Positions 17,979 through 26,070 of a stretch of DNA of 63,386 nucleotides are shown here, piece after piece. A program made the position numbers and the translations under genes. The stretch's first letter is position 1. Every line of letters begins with the position of its first letter. This DNA comes from Bacteroidales bacterium (lineage in GTDB: Bacteria > Bacteroidota > Bacteroidia > Bacteroidales > UBA932), in contig JAGCCX010000053.1 in NCBI GenBank assembly GCA_017651465.1, positions 1 through 63,386 on the forward strand, in the 5' to 3' direction. The notes under the pieces were generated by a model that saw only the letters and a program-made list of their open reading frames with translations, searched no databases and had not been told where the DNA came from.

Positions 17979-18617
17979 CTATTCGTTTGCAAGGGGTTTG
18001 TCGATCATACCGATGACGCGCTTGATGGCCTGGAGGTAGTTGATGTTCTCGACGCCCTCGAGCCCGCAGTCGGCCACGGTCTTCTTGATGTCTTCGATTT
18101 CAGTGGATTCGGAGTTGATGGTCACCACCTTGGCTCCGTTGATGAGCACGTTGCCCACCTCGCAGATAGTGTTGTTGACCATATAGCCGAAGCGCTGCTT
18201 GTGCACGCGTACCGCTGCGAGGTCGGGATTGGCCTTCACCATAGCGATGAATTCCTCGAAGGTGTACGTATCCTTGTCCAGCTTGGGCATCTCTACCATA
18301 AAGGCGGGGAAGACCTCTTTCTCGAGCACCTCGCGGCTGATGGGGAATTCGCCCTTCATCAGGGGGTTCCACTGCTCGAAGCCGTCCACGGTCTGGACAT
18401 AGGTCTTGATGTCCATCTTGCCGTCGCGGATCTTGGTGTTGTTTATATCGTTCTTGGCGGAGATGATGTAAATCTCGTCGCTCTGGCGCTCCCATACCTT
18501 TTCGGGGACGGGGACGGAAAGGCGTGCCATACGTTTGTGAGCTTCGCAGAAGCACTGACCGAAGCTGCGGAATTCAAAGCGGGGCTTGCTCTGCTCGCCT
18601 ATTTTAAGTTCTGCCAT
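17979..18617 (-). CDS. Divergent CYTH-like protein of unknown function
   Basis: 212 residues, soluble. I do not recognise a named family with certainty. The arrangement of strands ('FEFRSFG', 'EIYIISAKND', 'KMDIKTYV', 'VRVHKQRFGYMV', 'TICEVGNVLING', 'VVTINSESTE') resembles a CYTH/triphosphate-tunnel fold, and it directly precedes a bona fide CYTH gene by 4 bp. However, the N-terminal ExExK is replaced by F-E-F-R, so metal/triphosphate catalysis may be altered or lost. It may form a heteromer with its neighbour. Preceded 7 bp upstream by the lamin-tail lipoprotein gene. Confidence is high that it is a gene, moderate for the fold. Confidence 0.6.
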   Translation of the reverse strand: MAELKIGEQSKPRFEFRSFGQCFCEAHKRMARLSVPVPEKVWERQSDEIYIISAKNDINNTKIRDGKMDIKTYVQTVDGFEQWNPLMKGEFPISREVLEKEVFPAFMVEMPKLDKDTYTFEEFIAMVKANPDLAAVRVHKQRFGYMVNNTICEVGNVLINGAKVVTINSESTEIEDIKKTVADCGLEGVENINYLQAIKRVIGMIDKPLANE

Positions 18618-18624
18618 AATTCTA

Positions 18625-19629
18625 TTATTTTACACCTTTGGAATTGCTCTCACCTATGGAAGGAGTGGTAAACAGTACAAATTTGTCGGCGCCGTCGGTT
18701 TCACGGCCGATAGATGTGCCGTCGGGTACGGTCAGGAAGCCTTCCACCGTGGCGCTGTTGTCCATCATATCAACAAGGTTTTCGGCGGATGTATCTTCGC
18801 TCTTGTACAGGCAAAGCTTGAAGCCTTTGGTTCCGCTGAGGCCGAATGCCGGTCCTTCGTTCGGATCGCTGTTCTTGGCAGTGAACACCAGGAAGCCCTT
18901 TGCGGGAATCTTGCCTTTTCCGGCGGGAACCACCCAGGGATCCTTGTCGTCTTTGGTGAAACAGTAGCCGGAGATGTCGGCCTCCTTGCTTGTTCCGTTG
19001 TAGATTTCGAATTCCTTGGTGCCGCAGTTGACCTCGTTGATGCAAAGCTTGCCGGCGGGAGCGGGGCTTGCCCCGTTGGACTTGCCGATGGTGCCGCCCT
19101 CAAAGAGGACGAGCTTGTCGGCGCCGTCGGTTTCGCGGCCTATCGTCCAGCCGTCATCTACGGTCAGGAAGCCTTCCACCGTGGCGCTGTTGTCCATCAT
19201 ATCAACCAGGTTTTCGGCGGATGTATCTTCGCTTTTGTACAGACAAAGCTTGAAGCCTTTGGTTCCGCTGAGGCCGAATGCCGGCCCTTCGTTGGGATCG
19301 CTGTTCTTGGCAGTGAACACCAGGAAGCCCTTTGCGGGAATCTTGCCTTTTCCGGCAGGAACCACCCAGGGATCCTTGTCGTCTTTGGTGAAGCAGTAAC
19401 CGGAGATGTCGGCTTCCTTGTCGGAGGCGTTGTAGATTTCGAACTCCTTGGTGCCGCAGTTCACTTCGTTGACGAAAATGGTCTTGGTTGCGACTCCGGG
19501 GGTGTCGGGAGTTGAAGGATTCTCGGGAGTTGAAGGATTGTCGGGTGTGGCGGGAGTGTAGGGTTCATCCTTTACACAGCCTGCCAGAGCCAGAAGAATC
19601 ACGGGAGCGAAAAGTAATATCTTTTTCAT
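18625..19629 (-). CDS. Lipoprotein with two near-identical lamin-tail (LTD) domains
   Basis: 334 residues from the ATG at 19629, which places an MKK signal peptide with lipobox LAGC at the N-terminus; an upstream ATG at 19653 is less likely. A short Pro/Thr/Asn-rich tether of 'TPDNPSTPENPSTP' type (about 25-47) leads to two tandem lamin-tail domains ('INEVNCGTKEFEIYN...ADISGYCF', 'GFLVFTAKNSDPNEGPAFGLSG'). The domains are almost identical at DNA level with a 432-bp (144-residue) period. LTDs in bacteria occur on extracellular, often phosphatase- or nuclease-linked proteins and are thought to bind surfaces or DNA/lipids. It is 13 bp after an OprP-type porin gene and 7 bp before the CYTH-like gene. 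Confidence 0.8.
   Translation of the reverse strand: MKKILLFAPVILLALAGCVKDEPYTPATPDNPSTPENPSTPDTPGVATKTIFVNEVNCGTKEFEIYNASDKEADISGYCFTKDDKDPWVVPAGKGKIPAKGFLVFTAKNSDPNEGPAFGLSGTKGFKLCLYKSEDTSAENLVDMMDNSATVEGFLTVDDGWTIGRETDGADKLVLFEGGTIGKSNGASPAPAGKLCINEVNCGTKEFEIYNGTSKEADISGYCFTKDDKDPWVVPAGKGKIPAKGFLVFTAKNSDPNEGPAFGLSGTKGFKLCLYKSEDTSAENLVDMMDNSATVEGFLTVPDGTSIGRETDGADKFVLFTTPSIGESNSKGVK
18683..19474. repeat. Tandem intragenic duplication, two units of about 360 bp with 432-bp period
   Basis: The segment beginning TTGTCGGCGCCGTCGG at 18683 recurs at 19115, and the segment GCCGCAGTT at 19021 recurs at 19453, both exactly 432 bp apart. Between these the copies differ by only scattered single bases. 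The intervening 70 bp encode the inter-domain linker. The high identity points to recent duplication or ongoing gene conversion of the lamin-tail domain. Confidence 0.9.
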
Positions 19630-19642
19630 AACAATCTGATTT

Positions 19643-21037
19643 TTAGAAGTCAACTTCGAAACGGAGGGCTACCATACTGTAATCTACGCCAGCCTTGCCT
19701 GCAGGAGCGACAACCTTTGCGTAATCCTTGGTGGGCTTGCCTGCGTCATCAAGGCCTACGAACAGTTTGTTCTTGCCGTTGGCATAGCGGTCGTTGTTGT
19801 TGTACTGGTAGTTGAGCTGCATACGGACGTTGTTGGTGACCCACCAGTTAAGACCCACGGTGTAGGCCTCGGCAGCGCCGCCGAAAACGTTCTTCTCGGG
19901 AGCGTTGAGGTCGCAGAACTCGTAGCGGGCGCAGAGTTCAAGGTCGCCCCACTTCTGGCCGCGTTCGGCACGGGTGTACTTGGCTCCCTTGGCGTCGTAG
20001 CGCTGCTTGCCGCCGAAGAGCAGGTAGCCGGCCTGTACATACCAGCCGCCGAAGTTCATAGTGGTAATGCTGGCGGGATCGGTGTCGTCTTTGAGCACCA
20101 CATTGTCGCCGATATAGGCGCCCTCATAGCGGAAACCTCCCCAGTGGCCGGCGAGCTCGACGGTCCAGAGGTTGTTGTGGTCGTAGCCCTTGAGGTTGTT
20201 GGTGTCCAGATACTTCTTGCGGTTGATGCTGGTGGAGTTGCGGGCGCTGGCGCGGTAGGTGCCCCATTCGCCGGTGGCTGAGTGAAGAAGGGTGGTGCGG
20301 TATGAGTACGCGGCACCGATGTGGAGGCTGGCGTTGTCCAGTTTGCACAAGGGGCGGAGGACGATCTTGGCAGTTGCTGCATAGCCGGTGTTGTTCTTGA
20401 AGCTGATGCCGCGGCCGAAGTCCTTGTTGTTGTCCTGAACGTTGGTGATTTCTTCAGCACCTGCGCCTTCCTGGGCGAAGAAACCTGCGGAAAGCCAGAG
20501 GAAGGGGTTGTCGTACTTGGCATTGAAGCCGAGGTGACGGGAAGGAGCCAGGGCGGAGCAGACCATAGGGCGCTCCAGGAACATCAGGTAACGCGAAGAA
20601 GAGTTGCGCTGGATGGAGAAGTTCTCCTTGAAGTTACCGACCTGGAGTTCGAGGTCCTTGACGCCGGTATAGCGGACGATGGCGTCCTTGAGCTCAACCA
20701 GACCGTCGGCAAGGTCCATATCGAACTCTCCGTACCAGTTCTTGTCCACCTGGGCCTTGATGGCGAAACGGGCGCGGCGGATGCTTACGCCGTTACCGAT
20801 GGGATCGGCCCACTCGGGAGCACCGAAGAATGCGCCGGCATCGAACTGGATACGGTTGTCGAACCAGATCTTGTAATCCGACTTGGGCGACTCGATTACC
20901 AGGAAGCCGTCCTGGGACTCCGCGTCAAGCACGTCCGACTCTACTGCGACGCCGTACTGATTGTACTTGACATTTTGGGCGTTGGCTGCCGATGCTGCCA
21001 TCAGCAGTACTGCTAAGGAAAGTAGAATTTTACGCAT
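19643..21037 (-). CDS. OprO/OprP-like phosphate-selective porin
   Basis: 464 residues with signal peptide (about 1-20, ending ANAQN). Matches the porin O/P family: 'YKIWFDNRIQFDAGAFFG', 'RRARFAIKAQVDKNWYGEFDMDLADGLVELKDAIVRY', 'QVGNFKENFSIQRNSSSRYLMFLERP' (shortened here) and the Phe-ended C-terminus 'VALRFEVDF'. In Pseudomonas these porins are selective for phosphate or pyrophosphate; Bacteroidetes homologues are mostly uncharacterised. Located 13 bp after the membrane LuxR regulator gene and 13 bp before the LTD lipoprotein. With DUF47 and CYTH genes in the same run, anion or polyphosphate uptake is a reasonable hypothesis. Confidence 0.88.
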   Translation of the reverse strand: MRKILLSLAVLLMAASAANAQNVKYNQYGVAVESDVLDAESQDGFLVIESPKSDYKIWFDNRIQFDAGAFFGAPEWADPIGNGVSIRRARFAIKAQVDKNWYGEFDMDLADGLVELKDAIVRYTGVKDLELQVGNFKENFSIQRNSSSRYLMFLERPMVCSALAPSRHLGFNAKYDNPFLWLSAGFFAQEGAGAEEITNVQDNNKDFGRGISFKNNTGYAATAKIVLRPLCKLDNASLHIGAAYSYRTTLLHSATGEWGTYRASARNSTSINRKKYLDTNNLKGYDHNNLWTVELAGHWGGFRYEGAYIGDNVVLKDDTDPASITTMNFGGWYVQAGYLLFGGKQRYDAKGAKYTRAERGQKWGDLELCARYEFCDLNAPEKNVFGGAAEAYTVGLNWWVTNNVRMQLNYQYNNNDRYANGKNKLFVGLDDAGKPTKDYAKVVAPAGKAGVDYSMVALRFEVDF

Positions 21038-21050
21038 AATTGATTGGTTA

Positions 21051-22664
21051 TTAAATGGATTTTATGAATTGTACTAAATTGTCCTCGCGTTTGAGCCCGA
21101 GCTTGGCCCGCAGGCGGTAGCGGTTGATCTCGGCGCTTTTGGGCGTGATGTTCATAAGGGAAGCGATATATTTGCTGGAGAAACCCTGCCGGAGCAGGTT
21201 GGCCAGACGGCGTTCGTTTTCGGTGAGGTTGGGATATGCCTCGGCGAGCCTCATATTGAAATCCTTGTGCAGGACTTCGGTACGGGCGTAAAAATCGTTC
21301 ATCTCCCTGGAGAAGTACATACGCTCGCGCAGGGTGGAGAGGAGGCGGTCAAGCCCCGCGTTGCGCTCCGGCCCCTCGGGAAGGGCGCGGATGGAGCGCA
21401 GGTCGTCGTAGAACTTCTCCATAAAACGCTTCTGGTCGCTGACTCCCACGGCAAAGTCCACGAGTTCCTTACGTTTGATCTCCAGCTTGCCCAGGAGGTC
21501 CTTTTCCGTCATTTCTGCTTTGACTTCCAGCGCGGAAAGCGATTTGCGCGTGTTGTACACCTGCTGCTCGCGGTTCCTGACTATTTGCTTGCGGAGTTTG
21601 TTGCGGGCCTGCCACTGGAGGTAAAGCACGACTCCGGTCACCAGGCCTGCGAGCCCGAGCACTATGAGAGTGTTGACGATGTCGCCGTCGATGATGCGGC
21701 ACAGGCTGTAGCAGGTCAGGGCTCCCAGCAAAGGCGAAAGCACGGCGGCGAATAGGCACTTAACTATGCTGTCCCCGTCGATGAAGGCGCCCCCTCTTGC
21801 GAGGCTGATTCCGGTGAGTGCCGACACGAACAGCAGTCCCGCGGGGAGGGGAGTGGCCGTGAGGCCTGCGGACCGGAGGAAGCCTGCGGAAAAGAGACCC
21901 AGCACGGCGGCCATTGACAGAATGACGGCGAATGTAGATTCAGATGTTATGTCCAGGTTGGAGTCGGCGATGGTGTCTCTTTCGACCCCCGCCCTCTTAA
22001 AGCATATCACGCCGGCGATTATGGCTATTAGCACCGAAAATGCCGCTCCGCGCAGTCCTGCGCCATATTCGGAAAGCGGCATACAGCAGAACAGGACCGC
22101 ATTGTTGAAGGAATAGGCGCACACGAGTAGCAGCGAGGCTATGACCGAAAGGCTGAGAAGCAGGGACTCGCGCTTTATAAGGTGGGCGCTCCTGCGTGAA
22201 GCTATGCCGACATATATTTTATAAATAAGTGCTGCCAGGGCCCCGCAGAGCAGGGGCGCTATAATCCACGAAATCAGGTATGCCGAAGCAGCATCCCATC
22301 CGAAACCGCTGCCGTAAGCACGCTCCAGGCCGGCTATGGCGCCGATGAAGGCAAACTGAACGGCGGGGAAGCGGCTGATGCGCAGGGTCAGTACGACGCT
22401 TGCCAGGGTGGCAATGCCTACGGGCAGCAGGAGCTTGACCGAGGGGAGGGAGAGCGCCGCCGAAACCGCCTCTCCGCTTGGCGCGGGCCTCAGGCCGCAG
22501 AACGCGATGACCCCGGCCGCCAGAAGCGGAATGAGTATCTTCATATACAGCTTCTCGCCGGCTCCGGAGGCCAGAATGCTGCCTGTCACCACCGGGAAGT
22601 CCCTCATACTGAGGAACAAGACCGAGAGCAATGCGGTGACGACTATGTAGAAGATCGGGAGCAT
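21051..22664 (-). CDS. Membrane-embedded LuxR-type transcriptional regulator
   Basis: 537 residues. The first about 350 residues are strongly hydrophobic with roughly ten predicted transmembrane helices, followed by a coiled-coil or signalling helix (about 360-410, Glu/Lys/Arg rich) and a C-terminal helix-turn-helix (about 475-537) with the LuxR/GerE-type pattern 'LTENERRLANLLRQGFSSKYIASLMNITP'. It would sense a membrane or envelope signal and bind DNA directly. No kinase or receiver motifs are visible. It starts 3 bp after the DUF47 gene and precedes the porin by 13 bp, so it may regulate its own operon. The signal is unknown. Confidence 0.75.
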   Translation of the reverse strand: MLPIFYIVVTALLSVLFLSMRDFPVVTGSILASGAGEKLYMKILIPLLAAGVIAFCGLRPAPSGEAVSAALSLPSVKLLLPVGIATLASVVLTLRISRFPAVQFAFIGAIAGLERAYGSGFGWDAASAYLISWIIAPLLCGALAALIYKIYVGIASRRSAHLIKRESLLLSLSVIASLLLVCAYSFNNAVLFCCMPLSEYGAGLRGAAFSVLIAIIAGVICFKRAGVERDTIADSNLDITSESTFAVILSMAAVLGLFSAGFLRSAGLTATPLPAGLLFVSALTGISLARGGAFIDGDSIVKCLFAAVLSPLLGALTCYSLCRIIDGDIVNTLIVLGLAGLVTGVVLYLQWQARNKLRKQIVRNREQQVYNTRKSLSALEVKAEMTEKDLLGKLEIKRKELVDFAVGVSDQKRFMEKFYDDLRSIRALPEGPERNAGLDRLLSTLRERMYFSREMNDFYARTEVLHKDFNMRLAEAYPNLTENERRLANLLRQGFSSKYIASLMNITPKSAEINRYRLRAKLGLKREDNLVQFIKSI

Positions 22665-22667
22665 TCG

Positions 22668-23336
22668 TTACAGAGCACGCTTGATGGTCATAACAGACAG
22701 CTGTTCGGCGACTTTGACCGCGGCTTTGGCAATGTCTTCTATGTGGAGGGCAAAATATCGCAAGTGGAATTTCTCGCTGAGCTTAAGGTTGTCCATATCG
22801 TGGAACACCGTTCTCTTGATGGACTGCGACAGCTTGACGGCTTCTTTTTCGTAGAAATAGACACGGTTGGTGGTTTCGGCCACGTCGCCGGGAGCAGAGA
22901 AATAGGCTTTGGCTCCGGGAACGGAGGCCTCTACCGAGAGCGTGGCAAGCTCGGCCAGCTTGATAAACTCTTTTTTAAGCTCGGAGGGGATGGTGGGCGA
23001 CTCGATCTCGAACTGCACCAGGTCTGCGCTGATTATGGATACGATGTGCTCGAAACGTTCCAGCAGTCGCATAATGTCACCCCTGGAGCGGATAAGGTAG
23101 CCGCGGGTGTAGAGCGTACTTTCTATTTCGTGGAAAAGGGCGCCGGCTTCAGCTTCGAGCGAAGCCATACTGCTGAGATTGTCCGAGAAGCCGGCCTCGT
23201 CGCTGTAGATGTAATTCTTGACGCCTTCCCTGAACACCAGGACCGAATTGTCAACGATGCCCAGGAGTTTGTTTATGCTCTCTATTAGTCTATCGACGTT
23301 CTTGTTCGAAAAAATGTCTAACAAGCCCATTGTCAT
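22668..23336 (-). CDS. DUF47/PhoU-like protein
   Basis: 222 residues; an alternative ATG at 23330 gives the commoner 'MGLLDIF' N-terminus. All-helical protein of the DUF47 (PhoU-like, TIGR00153) family, with a start 'F...K.VDRL...N', regularly spaced Glu/Asp and 'H' residues and the ending 'SVMTIKRA'. These proteins usually accompany Pit-type phosphate transporters and act in phosphate signalling or chaperone roles. No Pit gene is adjacent; instead it heads a ten-gene run containing an OprP-like porin and CYTH proteins. Upstream lies a 224-bp regulatory region shared with the divergent CDF gene. Confidence 0.85.
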   Translation of the reverse strand: MTMGLLDIFSNKNVDRLIESINKLLGIVDNSVLVFREGVKNYIYSDEAGFSDNLSSMASLEAEAGALFHEIESTLYTRGYLIRSRGDIMRLLERFEHIVSIISADLVQFEIESPTIPSELKKEFIKLAELATLSVEASVPGAKAYFSAPGDVAETTNRVYFYEKEAVKLSQSIKRTVFHDMDNLKLSEKFHLRYFALHIEDIAKAAVKVAEQLSVMTIKRAL

Positions 23337-23360
23337 CAGGTTTTATGTGGTTGGTGTAAA

Positions 23361-23492
23361 TATAGAGTGTTTTTCTGAAAAATACAAATGTATGTAGAGT
23401 TATGCGGGGTAACTGATGTAGAATCGTAAGTTATTGATAATCAAGTATGGATTCTTTAATTGTAGATATGGCATATAGAGTTATTGTAGAGT
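23361..23492. promoter_or_regulatory. Cluster of six T[G/A]TAGA(G/A)T octamers in the DUF47/CDF divergent intergenic region
   Basis: Same-orientation octamers start at 23361 (TATAGAGT), 23393 (TGTAGAGT), 23417 (TGTAGAAT), 23461 (TGTAGATA), 23474 (TATAGAGT) and 23485 (TGTAGAGT). The last pair has an 11-bp period, one helical turn, as in direct-repeat sites of response regulators. The 224-bp region (23337-23560) holds no gene. A weak promoter-like TTACTTTG (23537-23544) precedes the CDF start. Confidence 0.45.
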
Positions 23493-23560
23493 TTATTTCA
23501 TCATAATTAGGTATTGTGGATGTGTTTTTAAAGGCTTTACTTTGCAGAAACATTTTAATT

Positions 23561-24478
23561 ATGGCAAACGGACATCATCACCATCACCACCATCACGGCG
23601 CCGACCTGCAGGCAGCCGGGGCATTGAGGGGTATTTATATTCTTTCTATTGTTCTTAACCTTTCCTTTGTGTTTGTAGAGGCCGGAATCGGTCTGTGGAA
23701 GGGGTCTCTCGGACTCCTGTCCGATGCGGGGCATAATCTGGGCGACGTGTTTTCGCTGCTACTCGCATTGATTGCGTTCAAACTGTCGGCTACCAGGCCC
23801 AACGAACGGTTTACTTATGGCTATCGCAAGGGCTCGGTGCTGATCTCGCTCCTCAACGCTATTATCTTGCTTGTGGCGGTGGGCGCCATTCTGATGGAGA
23901 GCGTTCGCAAATTCGCCCATCCCGCTCCCGTTGACGGCTCGGCAGTAGCCTGGACCGCTGCGGCAGGCATTCTGGTCAACGGCCTTACGGCATTCCTGCT
24001 GATGCGCCACCAGAAGAACGACATTAACACGAGGGGCGCTTTCCTGCATATGGCAGCCGACACCCTGGTCTCCGTGGGCGTCGTTATTTCCGGAATCGTG
24101 ATTTCCCTTACAGGCTGGACGGTCATCGACCCTATTGTCAGCGTTGTTATCGCCGTGGTGATTCTGGTGAGCACCTGGCGGCTGCTCTCGGAGAGCGTAC
24201 GTATGAGTATCGATGCCGTCCCCGAGAGCGTCAGCCCTTCCGAGGTGCTTGCCGAAATGCTTGAAGTTCAGGGAGTCAGCGATGTACATCATCTGCACAT
24301 CTGGCCCATCAGCACCACCGAGACGGCTCTCACTGCCCATATCGTTCTGTCCGAGGGGGCCGAATCCGAGGAGGTGGTGCCGGAGGTGAAAAAGCATCTT
24401 AAGCACTGCGGCATTTCGCACGCTACTCTCGAAACCGAGAGGGAGGGACACGCCTGCGGGGAGCAGGAATGTTGCTGA
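23561..24478 (+). CDS. Cation diffusion facilitator (Zn2+/divalent metal exporter) with octahistidine N-terminus
   Basis: 305 residues from the ATG at 23561; a GTG 45 bp upstream is in frame but would overlap the promoter. Six-helix CDF/ZitB-type antiporter: the two HxxxD metal-site motifs appear in 'DAGHNLGD' and 'HMAADTL', and the C-terminal cytoplasmic domain carries 'VHHLHIWPI' and 'LTAHIVL'. Residues H5-H12 are eight consecutive histidines, a cytoplasmic metal-sensing or buffering tail, and the C-terminus ends in Cys-containing 'HACGEQECC'. It exports Zn2+ or a similar metal across the inner membrane by proton exchange. Divergent from DUF47; mscS follows with its own promoter. Confidence 0.9.
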   Translation: MANGHHHHHHHHGADLQAAGALRGIYILSIVLNLSFVFVEAGIGLWKGSLGLLSDAGHNLGDVFSLLLALIAFKLSATRPNERFTYGYRKGSVLISLLNAIILLVAVGAILMESVRKFAHPAPVDGSAVAWTAAAGILVNGLTAFLLMRHQKNDINTRGAFLHMAADTLVSVGVVISGIVISLTGWTVIDPIVSVVIAVVILVSTWRLLSESVRMSIDAVPESVSPSEVLAEMLEVQGVSDVHHLHIWPISTTETALTAHIVLSEGAESEEVVPEVKKHLKHCGISHATLETEREGHACGEQECC

Positions 24479-24494
24479 ATTAGCTATAAATGGG

Positions 24495-24502
24495 TATATT
24501 TG
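24495..24502 (+). promoter_or_regulatory. -7 promoter element TATATTTG of the mscS-like gene
   Basis: Perfect TAnnTTTG. Only five bases (CAACT) separate it from the ATG at 24508, so transcription should start at or next to the start codon. It excludes the upstream in-frame ATG at 24490, which would lie ahead of the promoter. Confidence 0.65.
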
Positions 24503-24507
24503 CAACT

Positions 24508-25431
24508 ATGTTACTTCAAGCGAACCCTCTAGTCCCTTCCGAGGAACTCACCACCCAAGTGGATACCGCCAAGATAGCGGCACGCGACTTTGCGGAAGCC
24601 CTTGCTTCCAATCCGGCTGAGGCTATGCACCAGCTGGGCGTAGAGGCTATCCATTTCGGCCTCAAATTGCTGCTTGCCATCGTCATATATATTGTAGGCG
24701 CCTGGATAATCCGGCTCGTCAAGCGCGCAATGACCCGTACGTTCGAGAAGCGCAAAACCGACAAGACCGTTTCGTCGTTTGTGTCGAGTTTTACTTCGGT
24801 TATCCTTACAATAGCTCTTATAGTTCTTACTATCAGTACCTTAGGCGTCAATACCACTTCTCTTGCCGCGCTTTTGGCCGGCGGCGGCGTGGCTCTCGGT
24901 ATGGCATTGAGCGGTACTCTCCAGAATTTCTCGGGCGGCCTTCTCATCCTTGCTTTCAAGCCTTTCAAAGTCGGCGATTTCATCGAGGCGCAAGGATACG
25001 CTGGTACGGTGACCGAAATGTCCATAATCAGTACCCGTCTCACTCTTCCCGACAACCGCAGCGTCATCATCCCTCACGGAACGCTTGCCAACGGCAATAT
25101 AAACAACTACTCCAAGAACCCTGTCAGGCGCCTGGAGTGGAAGGTGAGTTTGGAGTATGGCGTTGATGCCGAGGCTTGCAAAGCCAAGCTTCTGGAAATA
25201 GCAGCAGCTGATCCGCGGGTGGTCGATGCCTCTTTCGCAGGCGCGGACGATCCCTTCGCCGCGGTTTCGTCGCTGGGAGACAGCTCGGTGGAGTTCGTGC
25301 TGAGGGCGTGGGTCAAAGGCACCGACTACTGGCCGGTGTTCTTTGCCGTTAACGACGCTATTTACAAGCAGTTACCCGAGGCGGGATTCCATTTCCCGTT
25401 CCCTCAGATGGACATTCACATTAAGTCTTGA
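24508..25431 (+). CDS. Small-conductance mechanosensitive channel, MscS family
   Basis: 307 residues from the ATG at 24508 (see the adjoining promoter). Three transmembrane helices: TM1 about 45-75, TM2 about 90-115, and the pore-lining TM3 rich in Gly/Ala ('LAALLAGGGVALGMALSGTLQNFSGG' region). They are followed by the MscS beta domain ('FKVGDFIEAQGYAGTVTEM', 'TLPDNRSVIIPHG', 'NYSKNPVRRLEW') and an alpha/beta C-terminal domain. It releases solutes on hypo-osmotic shock. Length is near that of E. coli MscS. It is convergent with the superoxide dismutase gene 18 bp downstream, with no clear terminator between them. Confidence 0.92.
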   Translation: MLLQANPLVPSEELTTQVDTAKIAARDFAEALASNPAEAMHQLGVEAIHFGLKLLLAIVIYIVGAWIIRLVKRAMTRTFEKRKTDKTVSSFVSSFTSVILTIALIVLTISTLGVNTTSLAALLAGGGVALGMALSGTLQNFSGGLLILAFKPFKVGDFIEAQGYAGTVTEMSIISTRLTLPDNRSVIIPHGTLANGNINNYSKNPVRRLEWKVSLEYGVDAEACKAKLLEIAAADPRVVDASFAGADDPFAAVSSLGDSSVEFVLRAWVKGTDYWPVFFAVNDAIYKQLPEAGFHFPFPQMDIHIKS

Positions 25432-25449
25432 CCTGGCGGGCAGGAGTAA

Positions 25450-26046
25450 TTACTCAGCCTCGTAGCGGGCGGCCACTACGCTCCAGTCGACTATCTGCCA
25501 GAGAGAGGCAAGATGGTCGGGACGGCGGTTCTGGTAGTCCAGATAATATGCGTGCTCCCACACGTCAAAAGTCAGGAGGGGCTTGAGACCGCGGCGGAGA
25601 GGATTGCCGGCATTGGTCTCCTGGGTGATTTGAAGGCGGCCTTCTTTGTCGGCGGCAAGCCATACCCAGCCGGAGCCGAAGAGTCCGGCGCCCTTTTTCT
25701 GGAATTCTGCCTTGAACGCTTCAAAGCTGCCGAAATCACGCTTGATGGCTTCGGCCAGCGCGCCCTCGGGAGCTGATTCGGCGCCGGCGGGCTTGAACTG
25801 GGTAAAGTACAGGGTGTGATTAAGGACCTGGCCGGCGTTGTTGAAAATTCCGCCCTCGGCGGAAATAACTATTTCTTCTATGCTTTTGCCCTCGAAACCG
25901 CTTCCGGGAAGGGCGGCATTCAGATTGTTGATGTAAGCCTGGAGATGCTTTCCGTAATGGAAGGCGATGGTCTGGGCGCTGATGGCGGGTGCGAGCGCAT
26001 CTTGAGCGTACGGCAGTGCGACGGGTGAGAACAGATTGGTTTCCAT
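25450..26046 (-). CDS. sodB: Superoxide dismutase, Fe/Mn family
   Basis: 198 residues. Converts superoxide to oxygen and H2O2 in the cytoplasm. Metal ligands are visible: H30 in 'FHYGKH', the His of 'VLNHTLYF', and the Asp and His of 'DVWEHAYY'. Further hallmarks are 'FNNAGQVLNH', 'GSGWVWL' and 'DYQNRRPDHL'. Fe versus Mn use cannot be settled; 'GGIFNNAGQ' resembles the cambialistic Bacteroidetes enzymes. A perfect -7 element at 26078-26071 gives a 5' UTR of about 20 nt. It shares a 60-bp divergent promoter region with the rhamnosidase gene. Confidence 0.96.
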   Translation of the reverse strand: METNLFSPVALPYAQDALAPAISAQTIAFHYGKHLQAYINNLNAALPGSGFEGKSIEEIVISAEGGIFNNAGQVLNHTLYFTQFKPAGAESAPEGALAEAIKRDFGSFEAFKAEFQKKGAGLFGSGWVWLAADKEGRLQITQETNAGNPLRRGLKPLLTFDVWEHAYYLDYQNRRPDHLASLWQIVDWSVVAARYEAE

Positions 26047-26070
26047 TTTCGTTATTATATGGTGTTATTG

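Noticed and set aside
23516-23560. GTG start 45 bp upstream for the CDF protein
   Set aside because: The first extra 15 residues have no signal or domain role, and the weak -7 element lies inside this stretch; the ATG at 23561 gives the expected His-rich N-terminus.
24490-24507. Upstream ATG at 24490 for the mscS-like gene
   Set aside because: A perfect TAnnTTTG lies downstream of it at 24495-24502, so transcription would start after that ATG.
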